DNA of 13,054 bases from Sphingobacteriales bacterium (lineage in GTDB: Bacteria; Bacteroidota; Bacteroidia; Chitinophagales; Chitinophagaceae): the NCBI GenBank assembly GCA_023251215.1, contig JAHEZF010000025.1, positions 1 through 13,054 on the forward strand, in the 5' to 3' direction. The notes below the pieces were generated by a model. That model ran no database searches and was not told where the DNA came from. It saw nothing but the letters and a program-made list of their open reading frames with translations. Shown piece after piece: positions 7,520-13,054 of this stretch. The translations under genes and the position numbers were made by a program. The stretch's first letter is position 1; each line of letters begins with the position of its first letter.

Positions 7520-8593
7520 ATGCAGACTTTTTTCATTATAGCGATTTTGTTGCTCGGCTTCCTGATCACTTTTCAGATAGCCAAGGCAAGTGAATACGTT
7601 TCGATATTGAGGGGCGAGGAAACAGCCAGGAAACAAACCAATAAAATCAATGGTTTTATGCTGCTTGCTTTCCTGGTTCTGGGATTGACAGGAGTATATT
7701 ATTGCAATGAAAAACTAAGAGGAAAAGTATTGGGTGAATCCGCATCAGTGCAGGGAGTAAGTATTGACACAATGTTGTTCATTACCATTGCCATCACAGG
7801 AGTTGTATTCCTCATCACGCAGATCGCCTTGTTTTGGTTCGCTTATAAATACCAGGCATCGGATAAAAGAAAAGCGTATTACTACCCTCATAACAATAAA
7901 CTGGAAGTTATCTGGACCGTCATCCCGGCTATTGCACTTACTGTGTTGGTTGGATTTGGAATATTCTATTGGTTCAAAATAACCAGCGAAGCTCCCAAGG
8001 ATGCCATGCTGGTGGAAGTAACCGGGAAACAGTTTGGCTGGGAATTTCGCTATCCCGGCAGGGATGGTATATTGGGAAAAAAGTATTTTAAAAATATTGA
8101 TCCTGCCAACAATAACCCGGTTGGACAAATATGGGATGACCCTGCCAACTGGGATGATATCTGGTTTGAAAGTAAGCCCCTGCACCTGGTGGTGAATAAA
8201 CCGGTAAAACTGGTTATCGGTTCCAAAGATGTGATACATGATGTAGGCCTTGTACATTTTCGTATGAAAATGGATGCTGTTCCCGGCACTCCCACCACTA
8301 TGTGGTTCACGCCAAGGTTTACTACGAAACAAATGATAGAAAAAACAGGCAATCCCAGATTTGTTTTCGAAATATCCTGCGACCAGTTGTGTGGCAAAGG
8401 CCATACTGGTATGCGGGGGGAAATTGTGGTAGAAACACAGGAAGAGTTTGACAGATGGCTCGCTTCCCAAAAACCACAGTACTACGCTGCATTCCCCGAT
8501 AAAGATCCAACAGCGCCACAAAAAGATTCGGTAAATGCGATAAGTAAAACATCTGCTACGACTGCCGTTACCCAAATGAAAACAACAAACTAA
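7520..8593 (+). CDS. coxB: Cytochrome c oxidase subunit II (CuA subunit)
   Basis: CoxB accepts electrons from cytochrome c through the binuclear CuA centre and passes them to haem a in CoxA. The 357-aa protein has four hydrophobic segments: 1-20, 44-62, 84-110 and 130-152. The last two are the standard subunit II hairpin, and the first two are an extra N-terminal pair. The periplasmic cupredoxin domain follows. CuA ligands are visible as H240, C287, C291, H295 and M298 in the sequence CDQLCGKGHTGM. The position usually filled by Glu is Q289. W174 in KQFGWEFRY is a candidate electron-entry Trp. The Ser/Thr-rich tail after about 330 contains no CxxCH, so this is not a caa3-type fusion. coxA follows after 40 bp. 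Confidence 0.96.
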   Translation: MQTFFIIAILLLGFLITFQIAKASEYVSILRGEETARKQTNKINGFMLLAFLVLGLTGVYYCNEKLRGKVLGESASVQGVSIDTMLFITIAITGVVFLITQIALFWFAYKYQASDKRKAYYYPHNNKLEVIWTVIPAIALTVLVGFGIFYWFKITSEAPKDAMLVEVTGKQFGWEFRYPGRDGILGKKYFKNIDPANNNPVGQIWDDPANWDDIWFESKPLHLVVNKPVKLVIGSKDVIHDVGLVHFRMKMDAVPGTPTTMWFTPRFTTKQMIEKTGNPRFVFEISCDQLCGKGHTGMRGEIVVETQEEFDRWLASQKPQYYAAFPDKDPTAPQKDSVNAISKTSATTAVTQMKTTN

Positions 8594-8602
8594 AAATTAA
8601 AG

Positions 8603-8617
8603 GACAACATTGTTGTC
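8603..8617. promoter_or_regulatory. Perfect 15-bp dyad between coxB and coxA
   Basis: GACAACA (8603-8609) and TGTTGTC (8611-8617) are exact reverse complements around a single T. The element lies 9 bases after the coxB stop and 16 bases before the coxA ATG. It could be a transcription-factor site or, as RNA, a short stem that tunes coxA translation. Neither role is shown by the sequence, and a chance palindrome is possible. Confidence 0.35.
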
Positions 8618-8633
8618 GTTAAAATAAAAGATT

Positions 8634-10445
8634 ATGAGTGACGCAATGAATGTACATCCGGAAGTGGTAACTACGCATGATGTTCATCATGATGAGCATC
8701 ATGTGCATCACCACAAAGAAACATTTATTACCAAGTACATTTTCAGCCAGGATCATAAGACCATTGGCAAGCAATTTCTGATAACGGGGATCATCTGGGC
8801 TATTATTGGTGGTTTGTTTTCCGTATTGTTCCGTTTGCAATTAGGTTATCCCGATCAATCCTTTCCCATATTACAAACTGTTTTTGGTCATTGGGCGGAG
8901 GGAGGACATATAAAACCCGAATTTTATTATGCATTGATCACGATGCATGGAACCGTGTTAGTGTTTTTTGTATTAACAGCCGGATTAAGCGGAACATTTG
9001 CCAACATTCTTATTCCACTGCAGGTCGGTGCAAGAGATATGGCTGCACCATTCCTCAATATGCTTTCTTACTGGTTCTTCTTTATGGCGAGTGTGGTAAT
9101 GATCTCTTCTTTATTTATTCAAACTGGCCCGGCAGCAGGCGGTTGGACAGTGTATCCTCCATTGAGTGCATTAGGACAGGCTTCACAGGGTTCTAAACTG
9201 GGGATGGATCTGTGGATCGTCAGCATGGCATTGTTTGTTGTTTCAGCATTGCTCGGTGGTCTCAATTATATTACTACCATTCTGAACATGCGTACCAGGG
9301 GGATGAGCATGACAAGATTGCCATTGACCATCTGGGCAATATTTTTTACAGCCGTACTTGGTGTGTTATCATTTCCGGTTCTTTTATCCGGGTTGATATT
9401 ATTATTATTTGACAGGAATCTCGGAACAAGTTTTTACCTGAGTGATATTGTAGTGAACGGACAGATTTTACCGAATGAAGGAGGCAGCGCCATTCTCTTC
9501 CAGCACCTGTTCTGGTTCCTCGGTCATCCGGAAGTGTACATCATCCTGTTGCCGGCTATGGGAATGGTGTCGGAAATATTATCTGTGAATTCACGAAAAC
9601 CGATCTTCGGTTACATGGCGATGCTCGGATCATTATTCGCTATTGCCACTCTTTCCTTCCTTGTTTGGGCACACCACATGTTCGTAACAGGATTGAATCC
9701 TTTCCTTGGTTCCATATTCGTTCTATTAACCTTGCTGATAGCGGTGCCGTCGGCCATTAAAGTATTTAACTGGATAACCACTTTATGGAGAGGCAATATC
9801 CGCTTTACACCAGCTATGTTATTTGCCATTGGTTTTGTAAGCTTATTTATATCTGGAGGTTTAACCGGGATATTTCTCGGCAATTCAACTATTGATATTC
9901 ACCTGCATGATACGATGTTCGTGGTAGCACATTTTCATATTGTAATGGGAGTGGCATCATTCTTTGGCATGTTTGCCGGGATTTATCACTGGTTCCCGAA
10001 AATGTTTGGCCGTTATCTGAACAGCACATTAGGGTATATACATTTTTGGGTAACGATGGCAGGCGCCTATCTTATTTTCTGGCCAATGCACTATGAAGGA
10101 CTGGCCGGTATGCCACGCCGCTATTTGGACAAAAGCAGTTGGGTCTCATTTACCCAGTTTGGCGAACTGGATAAAATGATCACCATTGTATCTATAATAG
10201 TATTTGCAGTGCAACTGATGTTTGTATTCAATTTCTTCTATTCAATTTTTAAAGGAAGAAAAGTAACGACAAAAAATCCATGGGGCTCTAATACACTGGA
10301 ATGGACAACACCGATCCGCCCGGGACATGGTAACTGGGAGGGAGAGATCCCGGAAGTGCATCGCTGGCCTTATGATTATGGTAAGGATGGAAGAGAATTT
10401 ATTCCGCAAACCGAACCGGTGGGTGAAAATGAGAGTAAGCATTAG
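8634..10445 (+). CDS. coxA: Cytochrome c oxidase subunit I (A1-type aa3 haem-copper oxidase)
   Basis: CoxA is the catalytic subunit that reduces O2 to water at the haem a3/CuB centre and pumps protons. The 603-aa protein has the about 12-helix core. Ligands are visible: H105 and H435 for low-spin haem a, H433 for haem a3, and H298, H347 and H348 for CuB. Y302 is the expected cross-linked tyrosine in GHPEVY. E300 and D135 mark the A-family D-channel, and GHPEV indicates subtype A1. K376 marks the K-channel. Around D135 the sequence is GARDMAAPFLNMLSYW, with N142 kept but M143 and F140 where many A1 enzymes have Asn and Arg. S373 sits where Thr is common. The cytoplasmic N-terminus is unusually His-rich, with nine His between residues 8 and 27. 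The leader is A-rich without a Shine-Dalgarno sequence. Confidence 0.97.
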   Translation: MSDAMNVHPEVVTTHDVHHDEHHVHHHKETFITKYIFSQDHKTIGKQFLITGIIWAIIGGLFSVLFRLQLGYPDQSFPILQTVFGHWAEGGHIKPEFYYALITMHGTVLVFFVLTAGLSGTFANILIPLQVGARDMAAPFLNMLSYWFFFMASVVMISSLFIQTGPAAGGWTVYPPLSALGQASQGSKLGMDLWIVSMALFVVSALLGGLNYITTILNMRTRGMSMTRLPLTIWAIFFTAVLGVLSFPVLLSGLILLLFDRNLGTSFYLSDIVVNGQILPNEGGSAILFQHLFWFLGHPEVYIILLPAMGMVSEILSVNSRKPIFGYMAMLGSLFAIATLSFLVWAHHMFVTGLNPFLGSIFVLLTLLIAVPSAIKVFNWITTLWRGNIRFTPAMLFAIGFVSLFISGGLTGIFLGNSTIDIHLHDTMFVVAHFHIVMGVASFFGMFAGIYHWFPKMFGRYLNSTLGYIHFWVTMAGAYLIFWPMHYEGLAGMPRRYLDKSSWVSFTQFGELDKMITIVSIIVFAVQLMFVFNFFYSIFKGRKVTTKNPWGSNTLEWTTPIRPGHGNWEGEIPEVHRWPYDYGKDGREFIPQTEPVGENESKH

Positions 10446-10450
10446 AGAGA

Positions 10451-10527
10451 ATTGGGAAAAGTATCCCGCATAGGCGGGAGGAAATTTCTCCCGATAGCTA
10501 TCGGGACCAATTTCAAAATTTCCCAAT
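10451..10527 (+). repeat. Nested inverted-repeat structure after coxA
   Basis: The nine-base outer arms ATTGGGAAA and TTTCCCAAT close a domain beginning 6 bases after the coxA stop codon. Inside are the six-pair stem TCCCGC-ATAG-GCGGGA (10464-10479) and the palindrome TCCCGATAG-CTATCGGGA (10489-10506). CGGGAG (10475-10480) can alternatively pair with CTCCCG (10488-10493), giving a competing fold. As RNA it could protect the coxBA 3' end from exonucleases; that is inference. Confidence 0.6.
10489..10506. repeat. Palindromic element, family 2 copy A
   Basis: This perfect 18-bp palindrome has arms TCCCGAT and ATCGGGA around AGCT. The same arms around AATA occur at 12969-12986 after the second subunit III gene. 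Reuse of identical seven-base arms in two gaps marks it as a repeated unit. From memory, similar TCCCGATAG-type palindromes are common in Bacteroidota intergenic DNA; I could not check this. Confidence 0.6.
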
Positions 10528-10545
10528 AATTGCTGAGTAGAATTA

Positions 10546-10567
10546 TCCCAAAGGGATCCCTTTGGGA
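10546..10567. repeat. Palindromic element, family 1 copy B
   Basis: This perfect 22-bp palindrome has arms TCCCAAAGGGA and TCCCTTTGGGA, centred on GGATCC. It matches the imperfect element at 3358-3379 in 18 of 22 positions, including one compensated pair change. No T-run follows, so it does not look like an intrinsic terminator. Confidence 0.6.
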
Positions 10568-10662
10568 CAGAACGATGAAGTGTGCGACGCAAGGGACCCT
10601 GCCCGACTATCATAATTATTAATATTGTGGTCAGGCGGGGATGATAGTAGTACTGAAGTTGG

Positions 10663-10682
10663 GAACATAAATTTTTATGTTC
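10663..10682. promoter_or_regulatory. 20-bp palindrome upstream of ctaB
   Basis: GAACATAAA (10663-10671) and TTTATGTTC (10674-10682) are exact reverse complements around TT, 24 bases before the ctaB ATG. Its AT-rich arms differ from the GC palindromes nearby and look more like a protein-binding dyad, although an RNA hairpin is also possible. A regulatory role for ctaB is inferred only from position. Confidence 0.4.
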
Positions 10683-10706
10683 TTTATATAACAAGCGGAA
10701 GCGAAG

Positions 10707-11582
10707 ATGAAGAAGATCAAAGATTATTTGCAGTTAATAAAGCTTTCGCTCAGTATCATGGTGGTGTTCAGCAGTGTGATCAGTTACCTGTTGGCGCCGA
10801 AAGTGGTAGAATATGATTGGGTCATGATACTATTGCTCTTTGCAGGTGGGATGCTGGTAACGGGCAGTGCCAATGCCATAAACCAGGTAGTTGAAAAGGA
10901 CACCGATGCCAGGATGAAGCGTACAGCTAAACGTCCTGTTGCAGCAGGCCGCATGAGTGTGCAGGAGGGCTGGGCATTTGCAATAGTAGCAGGTGCACCC
11001 GGAGTTTTTATTCTTGGTAATTATTTCAACTGGTTGGCAGCAGGGTTGGCTGCATTCAGTTTGTTCCTGTATGCATTTATTTATACGCCGTTGAAAAAAG
11101 TAAATTCAATTGCTGTATTAATGGGTGCTGTTCCGGGGGCATTACCCTGTTTGATAGGCTGGGCAGCCGGTAATGATAAGTTATCAATGGGCGGCTGGGT
11201 ATTGTTCGCCTTACAGTTTTTATGGCAGTTTCCGCATTTCTGGGCCATTGCCTGGATTGCCCATAAAGATTATTCATCGGTTGGCTTTAAATTATTGCCT
11301 GCTGAAAAAGGACCGACAAAATTTACGGCTTTGCAAACAGTGATCTATTCTTTGCTGTTGCTGCCGGTAACATTGATACCTTATTATATCGGGATGTGCA
11401 GCGTAAATGATGTGAAAGGGATAATAAGCCTGGCGTTGATTGTGCTGGCCAATGTTTTTATGATTCTGAGAAGTGTGAAGCTATACCGGGAGATGGATGT
11501 AAAATCAGCAAGGAGGGTGATGTTTGGAAGTTACATGTATTTGCCGGTGGTGCTGTTAGCTCTTTTATTAAGTAAAATCTAA
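10707..11582 (+). CDS. ctaB: Protoheme IX farnesyltransferase (haem O synthase)
   Basis: CtaB/CyoE is a UbiA-family membrane prenyltransferase. It attaches a farnesyl group to the vinyl side chain of protohaem IX to make haem O, the precursor of haem A used in CoxA. The 291-aa length is typical. The first Asp-rich motif is seen as N59-x3-E63-x-D65-x-D67 followed by MKRT and KRP (residues 70-77). YTPLKK lies at 126-131, and the second conserved loop is WQFPHFWAIAW at 173-183, followed by KDY. Multiple membrane segments fill the rest. The ATG at 10707 gives the expected MKKIKDYLQLIK opening. No haem A synthase (ctaA) is in the window, so it must be encoded elsewhere if the enzyme really uses haem A. 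The next gene starts 18 bp downstream. Confidence 0.95.
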   Translation: MKKIKDYLQLIKLSLSIMVVFSSVISYLLAPKVVEYDWVMILLLFAGGMLVTGSANAINQVVEKDTDARMKRTAKRPVAAGRMSVQEGWAFAIVAGAPGVFILGNYFNWLAAGLAAFSLFLYAFIYTPLKKVNSIAVLMGAVPGALPCLIGWAAGNDKLSMGGWVLFALQFLWQFPHFWAIAWIAHKDYSSVGFKLLPAEKGPTKFTALQTVIYSLLLLPVTLIPYYIGMCSVNDVKGIISLALIVLANVFMILRSVKLYREMDVKSARRVMFGSYMYLPVVLLALLLSKI

Positions 11583-11600
11583 TGGGAATAAAAAAATGAG

Positions 11601-12167
11601 ATGGACATAGTGACGAATCAACAAAGAAACAAAATTCATCCCCACAAGTTCACAATGTGGGTAGCCATTAGCAGCATTCTTATGATGTTTGCCGGGCTGA
11701 CCAGTGCTTTTATTGTGAAGAGCAACCAGGCAGGCTGGAAAGAAGTTGTGATGCCAAAGATATTCTGGATTTCAACTGCTGTTATTGTATTAAGCAGTTT
11801 AACTGTGCAGATGGCATTAAGATCTTTCAGGCAAAGGGAAATGAATCAATACCGGATGCTGATGGGGCTAACCCTTTTGCTGGGCATTGCATTCGTGTGT
11901 TTGCAATGGGTTGGTTTTGGGCAATTGTGGGCACAAAAAATAACGTTCAAAGGATCGGGCGCCGGGCAGTTTTTATATGTGATTTTTGGATTGCATGCCC
12001 TGCATGTAACAGGCGGTATCATAACCCTGACAGTAATGTTTATTAAAGCATTTACCGGAAGAATAAAATTGTATAGCACGGTTCCCGTAGAGATAGCAGC
12101 AACATACTGGCATTTTGTAGATCTGTTATGGATCTATTTGTTTGTGTTCTTCCTCCTGATCGGTTAG
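11601..12167 (+). CDS. coxC: Cytochrome c oxidase subunit III family protein (first paralogue)
   Basis: This short subunit III-type protein of 188 aa has five predicted membrane helices (about 18-39, 54-73, 87-106, 123-148, 167-187), like bacterial five-helix subunit III. Family features are HALHVTGG (132-139) and VEIAATYWHFVDLLW, with E164, H171 and D174. Subunit III stabilises the catalytic core and helps keep proton uptake and O2 access working. An out-of-frame ATG five bases upstream gives only a four-codon reading frame, so the start at 11601 is preferred. A closely related but longer paralogue follows after 45 bp. Whether both sit in the oxidase together, as separate polypeptides in one complex, cannot be told from sequence. 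Confidence 0.9.
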   Translation: MDIVTNQQRNKIHPHKFTMWVAISSILMMFAGLTSAFIVKSNQAGWKEVVMPKIFWISTAVIVLSSLTVQMALRSFRQREMNQYRMLMGLTLLLGIAFVCLQWVGFGQLWAQKITFKGSGAGQFLYVIFGLHALHVTGGIITLTVMFIKAFTGRIKLYSTVPVEIAATYWHFVDLLWIYLFVFFLLIG

Positions 12168-12212
12168 TGAATAGATTAAAAGTAATTGAATAAATAAAAA
12201 CTCGCAACAGAC

Positions 12213-12962
12213 ATGTCAACAACAGCAACAACAACACATCAAACCAAATGGTGGAGTGGCGGTAAAAGCCCTTTCAACCTGGAGTATGGCAAATTAATGA
12301 TGTGGTATTTTTTAATGAGCGATGCTTTTACATTCGGCGCATTCCTTATCTCTTATGGTTCTATCCGTTTCAGCCAGAATTACTGGCCTAACCCGAGTGT
12401 TGTATTTAATGCATTTCCGGGCGCCGGCCATGCTAACCTGCCATTGGCATTTGTGAGTATAATGACTTTTATTCTCATCATGAGTTCTGTAACGATGGTA
12501 TTGGCTGTGCATGAGGGACACCAGGGCAACAGGAAGGGGGTGATGAAATGGCTGGCATGGACAATTCTTGGCGGACTTGCATTTCTTTCCTGCCAGGCAT
12601 GGGAATGGCATCACTTAATTACCGGCGAACATGCTGTGTTGGTTAATGGAAAAATAGAAGAATGGGGACAGAACATGTCGCACAATCCATGGGGAGCCAT
12701 TGTAGAAGGAGTAACCTATAAAGGTCATCACATATCCACACCTGGCCCGGTAGCATTTGGCGGATACTTTTTTGGCATCACCGGCTTCCATGGCTTCCAT
12801 GTATTTTCGGGTGTTATCATCAACAGCATTATGCTGTTAATGGCGAAAAAAGGCGTGTTTGACAGAAAGGGCCACTACCTGATGGTTGAAAAAGCCGGAT
12901 TGTACTGGCATTTTGTGGACCTGGTTTGGGTATTTGTATTTCTTTGCTTTTACCTGATTTAA
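12213..12962 (+). CDS. coxC: Cytochrome c oxidase subunit III (second paralogue)
   Basis: This 249-aa subunit III protein is paralogous to the preceding gene. The ends match closely: HGFHVFSG (193-200) and YWHFVDLVWVFVF (231-243), with E226, H233 and D236. It differs by a polar N-terminal extension with Thr-rich MSTTATTTHQT, and by a linker between membrane segments at about 136-181, near 46 residues against about 13 in the neighbour. That linker contains HHLITGEH and GHHISTPG. The two genes together suggest an old tandem duplication retained in the operon. The leader is A-rich without a Shine-Dalgarno sequence. An 18-base hairpin begins 6 bases after its stop. Confidence 0.93.
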   Translation: MSTTATTTHQTKWWSGGKSPFNLEYGKLMMWYFLMSDAFTFGAFLISYGSIRFSQNYWPNPSVVFNAFPGAGHANLPLAFVSIMTFILIMSSVTMVLAVHEGHQGNRKGVMKWLAWTILGGLAFLSCQAWEWHHLITGEHAVLVNGKIEEWGQNMSHNPWGAIVEGVTYKGHHISTPGPVAFGGYFFGITGFHGFHVFSGVIINSIMLLMAKKGVFDRKGHYLMVEKAGLYWHFVDLVWVFVFLCFYLI

Positions 12963-12968
12963 AAAATA

Positions 12969-12986
12969 TCCCGATAATAATCGGGA
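12969..12986 (+). repeat. Palindromic element, family 2 copy B
   Basis: TCCCGAT (12969-12975) pairs with ATCGGGA (12980-12986) around AATA. It fills most of the 31-base gap between the second subunit III gene and the next start, ending 7 bases before that ATG. Arms are identical to the element at 10489-10506. No T-run follows, so an intrinsic terminator is not indicated; an effect on translation start or mRNA cleavage is possible. Confidence 0.6.
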
Positions 12987-12993
12987 GAAGAAT

Positions 12994-13054
12994 ATGAGTA
13001 TGGAACATCAACCTGTATCATCTGAAATTACTTTTCATCATGCGCCGCCCGGCG
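12994..13054 (+). CDS. N-terminus of a gene cut by the window end, possibly cytochrome oxidase subunit IV
   Basis: An ATG at 12994 opens 20 codons plus one base to the window edge without a stop, beginning MSMEHQPVSSEITFHHAPPG. A second in-frame ATG at 13000 could also be the start. The fragment is polar and His-containing, with no recognisable domain. A small subunit IV gene commonly follows tandem subunit III genes in Bacteroidota oxidase operons, so that is the leading guess from context only. The 31-base gap and same strand support membership of the operon. Confidence 0.5.
   Translation, partial: MSMEHQPVSSEITFHHAPPG

Larger units (their letters stand above)
10446..10706 (+). other. Palindrome-rich coxA-ctaB spacer
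   Basis: This 261-bp gap is the longest in the window and has no credible gene. It carries several exact inverted repeats: ATTGGGAAA (10451-10459) with TTTCCCAAT (10519-10527), enclosing TCCCGC/GCGGGA (10464-10479) and an 18-bp palindrome (10489-10506); a 22-bp palindrome (10546-10567); ACTATCAT (10606-10613) with ATGATAGT (10641-10648); and a 20-bp palindrome (10663-10682). It looks like a composite intergenic repeat or a structured mRNA segment separating coxBA from the assembly and subunit III genes. Confidence 0.7.

Noticed and set aside
7745..8575. 276-codon reverse-strand open frame inside coxB
   Set aside because: It is antisense to the conserved CuA domain, has no domain or leader of its own, and its composition follows the complementary codons.
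10546..10567. Intrinsic terminator after coxA
   Set aside because: The stem is strong, but no T-run follows and same-strand oxidase genes continue downstream.
10597..10648. H-type pseudoknot
   Set aside because: The connecting loops would be zero length across an 11-pair stem, which is sterically unreasonable; competing hairpins are the better reading.
10625..10816. Short forward open frame starting in the coxA-ctaB spacer
   Set aside because: It begins in palindromic sequence and overlaps the ctaB start in another frame; there is no recognisable protein.

Overview
The window is one continuous plus-strand respiratory operon from a member of the Bacteroidota. A Chitinophagaceae-like or other sphingobacterial lineage is the best guess. 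The evidence is the gene content and order (alternative complex III genes running straight into cytochrome oxidase genes), A-rich leaders without Shine-Dalgarno sequences, and small GC-rich palindromes in AT-rich spacers. No RNA gene, CRISPR array, transposase, integrase or reverse-strand gene is supported.

Layout: positions 1-136 are an upstream spacer; actA, the multiheme cytochrome c gene expected there, lies outside the window. Positions 137-7451 hold actB (iron-sulfur protein with a molybdopterin-oxidoreductase-like domain), actC (NrfD-type quinol-site membrane protein), actD (two-helix membrane protein), actE (monoheme cytochrome c lipoprotein) and actF (second NrfD-type membrane protein). 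Positions 7520-10445 hold coxB and coxA, the CuA and haem/CuB subunits of an A1-type aa3 oxidase. A 261-bp palindrome-rich spacer follows, then ctaB (haem O synthase), two tandem subunit III paralogues, and the first 20 codons of another gene, possibly oxidase subunit IV.

How the genes work together: alternative complex III oxidises menaquinol and passes electrons to c-type haems in ActA and ActE. These reduce CuA of CoxB, and CoxA reduces O2 to water while pumping protons. CtaB supplies haem O, the precursor of haem A. A supercomplex of these two enzymes is known from Flavobacterium johnsoniae. CoxB here carries no fused cytochrome c domain, so a separate or ACIII-borne haem c must be the donor.

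The machinery is a known system, and I found no clearly undescribed one. The parts most worth a second look are: two families of short palindromes reused in different gaps of the operon, one with a compensatory base-pair change; the structured spacer before ctaB; Gln in place of the usual Glu in the CuA motif; a His-rich N-terminus on CoxA; altered positions beside the D-channel aspartate; and Thr replacing a cluster cysteine in ActB.
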